Origin: Piromyces finnis | Lineage: Eukaryota; Neocallimastigomycota; Neocallimastigomycetes; Neocallimastigales; Neocallimastigaceae | Reading direction: 5' to 3' | DNA: 64,000 nucleotides | Assembly: GCA_002104945.1 (NCBI GenBank) | Contig: MCFH01000083.1 | Coordinates: 104,387 to 168,386, forward strand | Shown here: in pieces, positions 30,338 to 41,700 of the stretch | How positions within the stretch are numbered: the first letter of the stretch is position 1 | Layout: the number at the start of each line of letters is the position of its first letter | Program-made: the position numbers and the translations under genes | The notes under the pieces: generated by a model | Told to the model about the DNA's origin: nothing | The model's database searches: none | Seen by the model: the letters and a program-made list of their open reading frames with translations, nothing else

Positions 30338-30955
30338 ATGTCTTGGGACGATTTCTTTATAAAAAATTCTAAATTAGTATTACATATATATAATCAGTTG
30401 AGAAATACTTATTTTACACCACCACTGGAAGATGTATTTGGAATCTTCAAGTATGTCAAGTTAAGTGATGTTAAAGTTGTAATGATAGGTGATATGCCGT
30501 ATAAAAATACTCGAGATATTTCAGACATAGCTTTTGGATCTAAAAACTGTAATCCACCATTATTATTGGAACGTATTTACAAAAATTTAGAAGATACAGT
30601 AGCTACTTTTCAGCGACCATACAATCATCACTTAGATAAATGGCTAAATAATGGAATATTTTTATGTAATTTTTGCTTTACACGAACTATTGCTGATCCT
30701 TTACCATATCATTATCATTTGTTGTGGGAACCATTTATTAATAATCTAGTACAGTATATTTCAAATGACCACCCTGTTGTTTTTATGCTATTTGGTACAA
30801 AAGCCATTTCAGTTCGAAAGTCTATTAACGAAATTAAGTCATCGGTTGTAGAAGTTCCGCATCCTATTTATGAATATAATGAATTTAAAAAATCAAAATG
30901 TTTTTGCAAAGCTCGTGAACTTTCTTGTGAGTTGGGTTTTACTATTCAATGGTAA
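30338..30955 (+). CDS. Family 1 uracil-DNA glycosylase-like protein, degenerate active site
   Basis: This 205-aa protein starts MSWDDFF (ATG at 30338; the frame opens at GTG 12 bases earlier). The fold-defining segments of family 1 UDG are visible: VVMIGDMPYKN near residue 47 in place of the water-activating GQDPYH motif, LDKWLNNGIFLCN near 110, and VFMLFGTKA near 150. VPHPIYEY near 172 replaces the HPSPLS loop. The catalytic Asp position is Met, while a histidine remains in the second motif. Glycosylase activity is therefore doubtful. In poxviruses the UDG homologue also works as part of the polymerase processivity factor, which would tolerate such loss. It follows the RPB1 fragment after a long spacer. 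Confidence 0.75.
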   Translation: MSWDDFFIKNSKLVLHIYNQLRNTYFTPPLEDVFGIFKYVKLSDVKVVMIGDMPYKNTRDISDIAFGSKNCNPPLLLERIYKNLEDTVATFQRPYNHHLDKWLNNGIFLCNFCFTRTIADPLPYHYHLLWEPFINNLVQYISNDHPVVFMLFGTKAISVRKSINEIKSSVVEVPHPIYEYNEFKKSKCFCKARELSCELGFTIQW

Positions 30956-31442
30956 AATATATATTTATGTTAATAATTTTAAAATGTCATTAATTTAAAA
31001 AAATATAATACTGCTAATCAGATAATATTTTGATGTATTTAATCTTACAATTACCTTTTTTTTATTTTAAATTAAAATAAATATTTTATTTTTTTACAAA
31101 TATCCCAAAAATTAAAAATTAATCTCTTTCTTTACCTTTTTTTTTTAAATATTCATTATATAATTACTAATAAAATATGTAAAAAGAGTCTTATACATTC
31201 TGAAAATAGTAATACACAAAGTCTTTATGATATTTTAATTTATTTATTAATTTTATGAATTTATTAAAATAATTTTATATATAAATTGATTATTAATTTT
31301 TTAAAATATATATATAAAAAAAAATAAATATTCATATTTTAATAAATTAATATAGTAATAGTATGTATATATGTTATTACTAAAAAATATTATACTATAA
31401 TAATTAGTTTTTATTTAAATTAATTTTGAATTAATTTTGAAA
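30956..31442. other. Spacer at the boundary of viral-type and fungal-type genes
   Basis: AT-rich, no ORF. Everything to the left up to the UDG gene is viral in type; the next genes to the right encode secreted fungal-type proteins. Confidence 0.5.
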
Positions 31443-32090
31443 ATGGTATTAATTAAATGTACTTTATTTTTATTAACAATTATTACTTTGGTATATTCTA
31501 ATAATTTATTTAATTCTGATGTTTTTAATAAATTAAAAAATGAATTAGATAATTCTGATGTTTTCAATAAATTAGAAAATGAATTAGATAATTCTGATGT
31601 TTTTAATAAATTAGAAAATGAATTAGATAATTCTGATGTTTTCAATAAATTAGAAAATGAATTAGATAATTCTGATGTTTTTAATAGATTAGAAAATGAA
31701 TTAGATAATTCAAACTTTAAATCCAAAACATATAAATCTAATTTAACTAATACAAAAAGAACTACTACAACTAGAATTTTAACTACAAAATTTATAACTT
31801 CTGAAAAGACTTCCTCAAAAAGTAGTAGTAGTGTATTTACTTATACTAATAATTTTACTGTTCCTGATAGAACTTATATTGTTGGTACTAAAACCTATTA
31901 TGCTAAAACAGTCTCAACTTCAAAAAATCCTCAAATTCCAACTATATTTTCTAATAGCAATTGTGGAAGTAAACAAGACGGTATCTATATATGCAAAAAC
32001 AATCAATGCTGTAGTATGTACGGTTATTGTGGTACAAGCAGTAAGTACTGTGGTACAGGATGTAAACCAAATTATGGAAAGTGTTGGTAA
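31443..32090 (+). CDS. Secreted protein with tandem repeats and a hevein-type chitin-binding domain
   Basis: This 215-aa protein begins with a signal peptide (VLIKCTLFLLTIITLVYS). Five copies of a 13-residue acidic repeat with consensus NSDVFNKLENELD follow, then a Ser/Thr/Lys-rich linker. It ends with one chitin-binding type 1 module (about residues 170-214; CGS..., NNQCCSMYGYCGTSSKYCG, C-terminal KCW) carrying the expected cysteine pattern and aromatic residues. The ATG at 31443 directly precedes the signal peptide. Such secreted chitin binders are typical of anaerobic gut fungi. It may be a host gene or one captured by the element. The repeat units differ at few bases, suggesting recent expansion. 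Confidence 0.85.
   Translation: MVLIKCTLFLLTIITLVYSNNLFNSDVFNKLKNELDNSDVFNKLENELDNSDVFNKLENELDNSDVFNKLENELDNSDVFNRLENELDNSNFKSKTYKSNLTNTKRTTTTRILTTKFITSEKTSSKSSSSVFTYTNNFTVPDRTYIVGTKTYYAKTVSTSKNPQIPTIFSNSNCGSKQDGIYICKNNQCCSMYGYCGTSSKYCGTGCKPNYGKCW
31509..31711 (+). repeat. 39-bp coding tandem repeat, five copies
   Basis: Five in-frame copies of a 39-bp unit encode the NSDVFNKLENELD repeat. Differences are mostly single synonymous changes (TTT/TTC), plus K/E and K/R changes in the first and last units. Confidence 0.9.
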
Positions 32091-32530
32091 TATAATTATA
32101 AATATTACAAAAAAAAAGTTTTTTAAAAAGATCTTATTTAACAAATTATTATTATATTTTTTTAAAAAAAAAAATTAAAACACATAATTTTCAATTATTA
32201 TTAAAGTACTTTATAATATATAAATTTACTTTATCACTTAAAAAATATTTTATAATATCAAAATTAATATTTTAATTATAAATATAAATACTATTTTTTT
32301 TTTAAAAAAAAAAAAAGCAAATGTTTTAAAAAAAATATTAATATATATTATATTATTAATATTTCTTTTATTTTATTTGACATATCATTCTACTTTTATT
32401 ATTATTATTTATTATTTTTTTTAATATTTTAAATATATAATATTATATAATATTAAAAATTGAAAATAATTAATATTTAATTATATATTATTATATATTA
32501 TTATTTATTATTACTGCTATTATTAATTTT
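32091..32530. other. Convergent spacer
   Basis: AT-rich region between converging genes, with T/A-run pairs near 32157-32176 and 32294-32315 that could serve as terminators. No gene seen. Confidence 0.5.
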
Positions 32531-35500
32531 TTAAGTAAATCTTTTTGTTTTTCTTATAGCTTTTTTCATTAATTTTAATACTTTATTTTTTAATTTATTT
32601 TTTAAACTTAATTTATTATTGGTAGAATTAACAGAACCTAATTTATTGAGGTTACTTAATTTTGATTCCAAATCATTAGAATTGTTCGAATTATCTCCAT
32701 TAGTTAATTTAGAATGGGTATTAAATAACATTTTGGCACCACTACTAATTTCATTAAATTCATTAATAGCTTTACTGAATTGTTCACTATTTTCTCTACC
32801 AGCAGATTCACACAATTTAAATTTAGCTCCTTTAATGTGTTTATATAATTCATTCATGGCATTATCGATGTTACCTTTGATTTCATTTAAGTTTTCTTTT
32901 ACTTGTTCCTTTTCAACGGCATTTAAAGAGTTTTCGAATTCATTTATTTCTAATAAAAGATCATTCATATTTGAAAATAGATCGTGATAATTGCGTATTT
33001 CTAGGTTTTTTTCATTATTATTGTATATAGATTTTAAATCGATAAATCCGTCCTCATTATCTTTAACTTTTTCGACATCTCCAACTGCGTAATCATCGTA
33101 TTTATTTACAGACTCTATAAAATTCATAAATGTTCTAAAATTATGTTCTTGATATGTTTCAATATTACTCCAATTTTTACTTATGGAAACAAGCTTATTA
33201 GAAACTGATACTACTTCATCAATATCTTTTGGATCTCTGCTCATTGGACTAGCATTCTTTACCAGATTAATTTTTAATTTAGCACTATCAGAAATTTCAG
33301 ATATTCCATATTCATTGGATGAATTTTCAATAATTTTGACCAAGGCTTCACCTTCACTATTAACAGGAGTCTTTAAGAACCTATTGTAATCTTTTAGAGT
33401 TCCTTTGTTAACACTGTCATTTCCAAATGTAAATTTGATAGAGTCATCTCCTGCAGTATTAATGAAATCTTCAAATCTTTCCTTATTTTCTTCATTGTTA
33501 AATTTTTCTGGATTTTCTTTAAAAATTTTATTTATACCTTCATTTGCTTTTTTAGTTGCAATATAATTCAAACGATTTTTTAATTCATTATCGCTTTCAA
33601 TGTCTATCGGATTTATATCATCGGTAATTCCATCATTATTAACTTTATTTTCATGTATGCATACAGAAACTAAATCATTATAATTATTGATCAATTCAAG
33701 TAGATGATCGGCTTCTTCAAAATGACCCTCAGCAGACGAATATTCTTTCATATTTTGTATTTTTTTCATAATATTATTTTCTAACAATTTCATATTATTA
33801 AAAATATCTTCACTTAACTGATCCTTGTTTTCACCTAGCATTAATACTTTTATTTTAAGATTATCAAAGAATAGCTTAATATAGGGTTTTGAATTAATAT
33901 CATTGGAAATATAATCAATGAAATTATCTTTATCAGCATTCACATGATCTAAATTAATGATATTTGTAGATTTTATATTACTATCATCGATTAATTGAAT
34001 AGATTGTACATCATTATCATAAAAGAATTCCTTTTTTAGTTTTTTAGCATACGCATTTCTTAGTTTAAGAACAACTTCGGAATTGTTTTTTATCTCATCA
34101 CTATTTGAATTATCCTCCTCAAATACACTCCATAATTTATCAAACTCATTAAAAAGATATAATAATTTATTTTTGAATTCTTCTTTATCCTTTTCATTAA
34201 TATTCATATTTTCAATATCTTCACATAAAAGATCAACTTCTTTCGTTCTGTCTTCATCAAATTCTTTATTATCTTTACCAAAATTAAATAACATGCAAAT
34301 GTGCATTTCCTCGGAATTTTCGTTTAATAAATTATAAGAATTATTAATATTTTCAATTAATTTATCTTTATATAATTTAGATTGTGAATTTTTGTTAAAC
34401 TCAATATCATTAATTAAATCATCGCCATTATCGTCAATTAAATTAGTTTCATGATATTTTTCATGAATATCTTTAACTTTTTGTAAATTTACTTCCAATT
34501 TATTTATATCATCTTCATTAATATTTTCAATAAATTTATTATTTGAAATTTCTGATTTAGAAATATTATTTCTACAACCATTAATAAATTCATTGAAATT
34601 CTTAATAAATTCTATACTTTCTTTTTCACTAAATTGGTCTATATTTTTAATATAATCATTTACTAACCCGTCCCAAACATCATTTATCTTTTCAGCATTT
34701 TTATATAGTTTCTTTAAACTTAAATATTTAATTTTTTCGTTATTCTCATTGTCGTAATCATTATCATCATTTTCATTATCATTATCATCATTATCATTAT
34801 TATCATTAATATAAATATCGTCATCTAATAAAATATTTGAATTAATCTTTTTATCGCGAACCATAATTAAAGTATTAATCAAAGGATTGTTTACATCAAA
34901 ATCGGTAACCAGCAATGATGAACGTTGACACGATTCTCCTGCTCTTTTTCTTAATTTATTAAATGTACATAAATTTCCAGTATTTATTAATGACTGAATT
35001 GATTGAGAAAAAGATAATGTATTTTTCAATTCAATAATATGATTATTTTCTTTAACTATTCCTTCAAACTTATTATTTGTTTTTATAGGAAACATTTTCA
35101 ATATTGATAATATTTTAGTTAAATTATTAATTTTTTCAAGTTTTGTTTGAGATATTAATCCTTTACTTTGACGTTCTTTTATAAATTCTAAAATAATACC
35201 TTCTAACTTTTTATAAACTGGATTACTTTTTGAGCAAACAATATTGTCATCGGGATTAATATTTGCTGGACTTGTAAGAACACTGTTTTTCGCAATATAA
35301 CCCTTTACAGATATTGAATTAAGTGTATTATCATTTACGAAATAAGAAGGATCATTTGAGTTATTAGGGTCATATCTATTACCATTCTTTTCAAGAATTG
35401 TTCCAAATTGATATATAATTCCAATTCCTGGATCTTGTACTCTATTACTTGTAGTATAGTGTTTATGATAACCATTATTATAGTTTATTACATCATTGTA

Positions 35501-36358
35501 TGTTATACTATTTGGAGAAAATGAACTATCTACTGAATAAATTATATTATTATTGCTATCCTTAGTTTCAATTAAAGTAAAAGGATGTGACAATATTTTT
35601 AATTCCCCATCATCTATAATAAATGAATGTTTAATAGTATTGCCATTTTTTGTTGTGATTATAAAAGTATTGAGTTTATCATTATTATTCTTATCAAAAT
35701 CGCGAGTACTTTCAAAGTGTATATCTTTACAAAATATACTGGCATTTATGCATTGAGCAGCTATAGCAGCTATTAGATCTGATTTAGAAGAATAATTTGA
35801 ATTGTTTGTATTTAATGTAAGTTTATTTGATGGATTATTGATGTTAACAGGTTGATTTTGATTTCCTTTAAGGTCATTTATACTTTTATTTTTAATATAA
35901 TTATAAATATGCTTATTTATATTACTTTTTGATAAATAATTTATTTCTTTATTTTCTAATCCCAAAAATAATGAAATAGGATTATTATTTGTTGATTTTG
36001 TTAAAACATTTATTAAATCATATGAATTAATAATGTCGGCTGGATTTGTTCCTGTTGGAAAATATGTGTTATATATTGTATCAGCTAAATCGTGTAATTT
36101 ACTAAAAGTTACTTTATTATTTCTTAAATTAGGAATAATATCCTTAATATCTATAATTATATCATGACCAGTTTGACCACTAACATTAACTTTAAGTTCA
36201 ATCTTTTTATTATTACTATCAACGTCCATAACAATATTTCCATCATCATCACTCACTGCATATGTTAATATTGCAAACAATTCTTTCATGTGATCATGAG
36301 CACTACTATAAACTTTAATTATGAACAATAATATTAATATGAAATAAAAGAACTTCAT
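32531..36358 (-). CDS. Large secreted protein of unknown function, 1275 aa
   Basis: Intact ORF from the ATG at 36358. It starts with a signal peptide (KFFYFILILLFIIKVYSS). The N-terminal about 480 residues look globular, with few cysteines. A KRAGESC site near residue 485 resembles a dibasic processing site. The C-terminal part is acidic, helical and rich in Asn, Asp, Glu and Lys, with a pure Asn/Asp run near 530. It ends in a strongly basic tail (LKNKVLKLMKKAIRKTKR). I do not recognise a family. Its single-exon structure, composition and secretion signal match its neighbours in the 31-46 kb island. Confidence 0.65.
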   Translation of the reverse strand: MKFFYFILILLFIIKVYSSAHDHMKELFAILTYAVSDDDGNIVMDVDSNNKKIELKVNVSGQTGHDIIIDIKDIIPNLRNNKVTFSKLHDLADTIYNTYFPTGTNPADIINSYDLINVLTKSTNNNPISLFLGLENKEINYLSKSNINKHIYNYIKNKSINDLKGNQNQPVNINNPSNKLTLNTNNSNYSSKSDLIAAIAAQCINASIFCKDIHFESTRDFDKNNNDKLNTFIITTKNGNTIKHSFIIDDGELKILSHPFTLIETKDSNNNIIYSVDSSFSPNSITYNDVINYNNGYHKHYTTSNRVQDPGIGIIYQFGTILEKNGNRYDPNNSNDPSYFVNDNTLNSISVKGYIAKNSVLTSPANINPDDNIVCSKSNPVYKKLEGIILEFIKERQSKGLISQTKLEKINNLTKILSILKMFPIKTNNKFEGIVKENNHIIELKNTLSFSQSIQSLINTGNLCTFNKLRKRAGESCQRSSLLVTDFDVNNPLINTLIMVRDKKINSNILLDDDIYINDNNDNDDNDNENDDNDYDNENNEKIKYLSLKKLYKNAEKINDVWDGLVNDYIKNIDQFSEKESIEFIKNFNEFINGCRNNISKSEISNNKFIENINEDDINKLEVNLQKVKDIHEKYHETNLIDDNGDDLINDIEFNKNSQSKLYKDKLIENINNSYNLLNENSEEMHICMLFNFGKDNKEFDEDRTKEVDLLCEDIENMNINEKDKEEFKNKLLYLFNEFDKLWSVFEEDNSNSDEIKNNSEVVLKLRNAYAKKLKKEFFYDNDVQSIQLIDDSNIKSTNIINLDHVNADKDNFIDYISNDINSKPYIKLFFDNLKIKVLMLGENKDQLSEDIFNNMKLLENNIMKKIQNMKEYSSAEGHFEEADHLLELINNYNDLVSVCIHENKVNNDGITDDINPIDIESDNELKNRLNYIATKKANEGINKIFKENPEKFNNEENKERFEDFINTAGDDSIKFTFGNDSVNKGTLKDYNRFLKTPVNSEGEALVKIIENSSNEYGISEISDSAKLKINLVKNASPMSRDPKDIDEVVSVSNKLVSISKNWSNIETYQEHNFRTFMNFIESVNKYDDYAVGDVEKVKDNEDGFIDLKSIYNNNEKNLEIRNYHDLFSNMNDLLLEINEFENSLNAVEKEQVKENLNEIKGNIDNAMNELYKHIKGAKFKLCESAGRENSEQFSKAINEFNEISSGAKMLFNTHSKLTNGDNSNNSNDLESKLSNLNKLGSVNSTNNKLSLKNKLKNKVLKLMKKAIRKTKRFT

Positions 36359-36652
36359 TTTTACTTTATTATTTAATTTTTGTTAAATATCAAAGTTTAA
36401 TTAATAATCATTTTAAAAATATAATAAATAATTATAATTCAACTAATTTATTATTTTTAATATTATTATAATTATATATATAATAAAATACTATATTTTT
36501 ATCAAAAAATTTGATATGATTAAAATATATTTTAAAAATATGTTATTATCAAGTTATCAAGTGATTTTATTTTTTATAATAGTTAAATAAAATAAAATTG
36601 TTTAAAATTGGAATATTTTGTACTTTTTTTTTATAAATATATACTTCATTAA

Positions 36653-38098
36653 ATGGATAATACAGAATTATTTTATAAAGAATTAAATAGTACTTGTAAT
36701 CCTGATACATTATTAAAAATTGCAAAAAAAGGAATTTTTTTATATGAGCCTTTATTTACAAATAATAAAATAAAAGATCATGAAAATGTAATTGAAATCA
36801 GTATATTAGCTGGACAATATTTTATGATATTTAATAGAAAGCAGTATCAAAAACTAGTAGAATTAATTTCTCGGAAAGATTTCACAATTTATCCACATCT
36901 AAATAATCATTATATTATTTTTAATATATTTATTATAAATAAATATTTTATAGAACAATTAATGATCGAAAAAAATAATGATTTTTTATTATTAATACAT
37001 GAGCGTTTATCTAATAAGATAACAATATTATTGTATTTATATAAGTATAATTATATATCCACTAAAATATTTTATTCATTTTATTATTATGGTAATAAAC
37101 ATAATTATTTTAATTTTGTATTTGAGTTGTATGAATATTTTTACCATAATGAATTTAAAAATTTGTTTGAAAATACATTTGATGCTCTCGATATTACTGG
37201 TAAATCTAAAATAATTTCTGAAATGTTACTTTTTTATGGAAGAGATATTAATATATTTAAATATTGTATAAAGAAGATTAAGCAATATCATTTATATATA
37301 CGATATGATTATTTTCGAATACCTTTACATTTTCCAATAGAGTATTTAAAAGAATATAATGATGATGTATTTTTTCCAAATGAATTGTTTGTTACTTGTG
37401 AAGATAAAAAAATTGAAGAATTTATAAATACATTTTTTTCTGATTATTTCATTCTTGTATTAAGTAATAATTATAATGATAAATATAAATGTTATGAAAG
37501 ATTTTATTCAAGATATAATATTGATATTGACAAACTTTATAAATTTAAATATTATAAAAAAAAGGATATAAATTTAGATTATATATATAATTCAGAAGAA
37601 TATAAAAATTTCTTAGAAGGAAATAAGAATTTCAAGGGAATAACATATAATACAAGAGATAATATTATAAATTTAATTAATATAAAAAAAGAAAAGTACA
37701 AATACTATAAACTTAAAAGAATGTTTATAAAAAAGAATTTTAACAATTTATATTTTGTTAAAAAGTACTTGAAAGAGTATAATGAACTTGAAAAAATATT
37801 AAGTGATCCTGAATATATTTTAAGTCAAAATATTGAAATTTGCATTAATGAATATTATGTTATGTTATTTTGTTGTTCAATTTCAATGATTCACAATAAT
37901 TTTAATTATTTTATTATTAAAGCATTATTATATAATATTTTTGATAGTTCTTATTTTGATGTACTTGATAAGAAACTTGTTTTTTTTAAGTATACGTGTG
38001 AAGAACCATATATTAGAAAAATATTTAATATATTATGTTCAACTCCACATGAAGTATTTAATAATTATATTTTAATAAAAGATTATAATCCTAATTAA
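36653..38098 (+). CDS. Hypothetical protein, 481 aa
   Basis: Intact ORF, very rich in Tyr, Phe, Ile and Asn. It has no signal peptide and no clear transmembrane topology. The helical, repeated character (paired helices with YxxYNYIS-like turns) is reminiscent of degenerate ankyrin-type proteins common in large DNA viruses and early-diverging fungi, but I see no proper ankyrin consensus. The function is unknown. It lies within the island of secreted-protein genes and is the only member of it without a signal peptide. Confidence 0.5.
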   Translation: MDNTELFYKELNSTCNPDTLLKIAKKGIFLYEPLFTNNKIKDHENVIEISILAGQYFMIFNRKQYQKLVELISRKDFTIYPHLNNHYIIFNIFIINKYFIEQLMIEKNNDFLLLIHERLSNKITILLYLYKYNYISTKIFYSFYYYGNKHNYFNFVFELYEYFYHNEFKNLFENTFDALDITGKSKIISEMLLFYGRDINIFKYCIKKIKQYHLYIRYDYFRIPLHFPIEYLKEYNDDVFFPNELFVTCEDKKIEEFINTFFSDYFILVLSNNYNDKYKCYERFYSRYNIDIDKLYKFKYYKKKDINLDYIYNSEEYKNFLEGNKNFKGITYNTRDNIINLINIKKEKYKYYKLKRMFIKKNFNNLYFVKKYLKEYNELEKILSDPEYILSQNIEICINEYYVMLFCCSISMIHNNFNYFIIKALLYNIFDSSYFDVLDKKLVFFKYTCEEPYIRKIFNILCSTPHEVFNNYILIKDYNPN

Positions 38099-38309
38099 AA
38101 AAAAATATTCTTTTTTTTTTTAGATTTTTATAAATTGAAAGAATTGTTATTTTTATATATATGTATTTGGTATATATTTTACTTTATGTATATAAATTTA
38201 TATAATTTTTAAAAGGCAAATTTAATATGTTTTATCATAAATATTATAAAATGATTTTTTTACGAATTTAAATAATTAACAAACAAATTGTTATATATAG
38301 TATTTTATT

Positions 38310-38768
38310 ATGGATTTGCTATTAATATCGTTGATAACTTTTACATTTTTTGCTAATTATATTTTAGCGAAAATAGATAAAAAGGAGTTCTGTTTGCATA
38401 ACTATAATGGTATCACAAAAATAGTTGATCCCTTTTATATCAACTCTAAAAATGAAACGATTTATTTTGATACTATTGAAGAGTATTCGAAATACATTGG
38501 ACCTACATGGTTTGGCGTAGCCTATTGTGGTAATAATACTATTGTTAATAATGTAGGACGTTATTTTAAATATATTGGAGATGATGTTAATCCATCAACA
38601 GATACTACACCAACAGAAATAAGCGATAAATCAGATGAAGCAGAAACTGAAGGAGTATTTGAAGAAGATGACATGTACAACGATGATGCAAATGAAGTTT
38701 TTGTTGTTAATAAAGTAAGTTCCAAGAAGCAATCTAAAGTCAAAAGGTACATGAATTTTGTTAAGCGA

Positions 38769-38799
<31 letters not shown>

Positions 38800-41700
38800 G
38801 TGATAATGGTAATGATAATGGTAATGACAATAAAAATTTTTTGAATCTACATACCAAAGAAGAATTTACAAATTATTATAGTAATCTTTATGATAAGTTG
38901 ATGGATCCTGAAAAGCCATTAAAATGTGTTCCATTGAATAGTGTTAACCCAGCGTACAATCCCTATCATCCTTTATTGATTAGAACAACCAATAGAGAAA
39001 GAGCAAACATTATAAATAATATGGGTACAGTGTATGGAGGTAATAGTAATAAAATAATGGAATTTATTAAGGATAGTAAAGATATACAACCATGTGGAAT
39101 TGTTATGAAGATGAAAGATTCATCCATTTCGTGTAGTGTTCGAATTTCAAATACAATTGATGAAAGTGTAACTATTACGGACAGCAATGGGAAAACTTAT
39201 CATCAAGCATATGGAGTTGTTTATAGTGATACTAATTCATTTTCTGATGATATTAATACAGTTTTAGAATTGTCAGTATCTTCGACAGAGAGTAAATCAC
39301 TTTCATATTCCGAATCCGATACGGTTTCTAAATCAGCTGAAAGAGTGCTTTCATATACAAAATCCAAAGGTAAATCTGTTACAGATTCAAGTGAAGACAC
39401 TCACACTGATACTCACGAGAGCTCTTATGCTTATACAGAAAGTGAAGAACATTCTCATGCAAGAAGTGATGGTGGTGAAGTTGTTGATGAGACTAATTGG
39501 AGTAAAAGTGAAGAAATATCACATGTTGAAGAATATAGTCGAATGGAAAGGAAGGATTATGAAAATGCCAAATCAAAAGTAAAAAGAAATGATGTAGTAT
39601 CGTTATGCAAACGAGGAGGTATTTGTATTCCTTGTGATGTTGTTGATACCGTTACAAATGTAGTTGGTACTGCTGCTAATATAGGCTTGCAAATACAATC
39701 TAATAATTTACAAAAAGAGTCTAATGATATAGCCAGAAATTCCACAGAAGCTGCTTACATAGCTAATGATATCGCTAGAAATTCCACAGAAGCTGCTTTT
39801 ATTGCTAATAATATAGCAAGTAATGCCAATGAGATTGCAAAAGACGCTAATGCTGCTTCATGGAAGGCAAATAATTTAACGTTACAGTCGATAGAATCTC
39901 AAGAAGATATAGCAAGGAAAGACAGAGAATTGCAAAGAGAACTTAATGAACTTAATGCACAACAAGAACTTGCTATTGCATTTGCAGGTACAAGAACTAC
40001 AAGTGATAGTTATAGTACGGTTAAAAGTGAAGGTGGAAGTCATAGTCAGTCTGAAAATTGGTCTGATACCTATACCGATTCTACAGGTATTAGCAACACC
40101 TGGACTACATCTGATGGATATTCCGATTCACATACTCAAGGTCATTCGGAAACAACTACTGAAGAAAGTACTCGATCTGATTCTATTTCACATTTATTAA
40201 CAAATACATTTACTAAAGATAAAGGTTGGAGTTTTGAATCTTCTAATACTAATTCAGCATCCAATAGTTATTCTTACGGCAAATCAAATACAATATCCCA
40301 TACAAATGATATTTCCATAGACCAGTCTATTGAAGTATCGGCTGAGAGATCATATCAGAAATCGGTTTCAAGATCTAACACCGAAGAACATAGTAAAACT
40401 CTCGAATTCCATATTCCAGATAATGGTTGTTACAATCTAACAGCTGTTCCTTTATTTAGATCAGAAGTAAATATTTGGGCGTGTGGTGACTATGATATAT
40501 ACGGAAATTATTATACACGTTTTCAAAAAACCATTCATCCAATTGAATTAACAGATTTTGCCAAAACACCAATTGAATGCAATAAGGAGCAAATTGATCC
40601 AGTTATTATTGATAACAATTATCAGAATAGAAATTATATTCCTGATAACGGCATGCCTAAAAACACACTAATTTCAGGTCAAGTTTTAAATAAAGGCAAT
40701 AAAATTAAATCACGCAATGGTAAATATTATTTTGGATTATTGGATGATACAGGAGAATTAGCTTTATGTAAAGGTGAGTTCAAAAAAGAAAATATTGTAT
40801 GGAGTAATGGTATAGATTTTTTGAAAGATGATAAATACAATCTTAAATTTAAAGTAAATTATAACGGACATTTGGTTGTTACAGCAAAGAATATATTTTC
40901 AAGATATAGAGTAATGGATACTGATCAAAATAATGATGTAAATATTAATATTAATAATAATTCCAAGTTATCAAAGCGTCGTAGTCCATTAGATAGATTA
41001 TCTTCATTACTAGATAATAAAACAACAACAACAACGACAACAACTTCTACTACTACAACAACTACAACTACAATTAATACTACTACAACTAATGAAACTA
41101 ATTCTATTGCTATTACAACATCCACAATCGAAAATACAAATAAAAATACTAGTAAAGAGAGTTCAACATCTTCATCTAATTTAATTGTTTCAAAGGCAAC
41201 CGAGAATTTAAGTAGCTTAATATTTTCTAGTACTTATTCTACCACATCTAATGAACCTACATCGACTGCTGTTAACACATCTACTAATACAAGTAGTTCT
41301 GAACCAGTTAAAATGGCTAATTATAGAAATACCGAGGAATTCATTATATGGGATTCATTACCTAAAGATTTACCATTCAATGTAGGCTACTCAGATGGAT
41401 CGGGATACTCATTGGTCTTAAATGACGACGAAAATACCGATTATTGCACTTTAACATTATATGATGGTGTAGGTGTAAAAATTTGGGAAATTAAGCCAGG
41501 GCAGTATGATTATATAGGATATGCGTTTCCAAGAGAATATAATATGCCATTAGCATTCGAAACTAAAAAAGCTGAAAAAGATATTAGTAAGTATGATTTT
41601 CACAATGTTATTAGACCGGAAGTAAAAGATGTATTTATTCATAAAATGAGCTTCACTTGTGATACAAAGATGCGCGAAAATGAGGCGTTGGTATCAAGTA

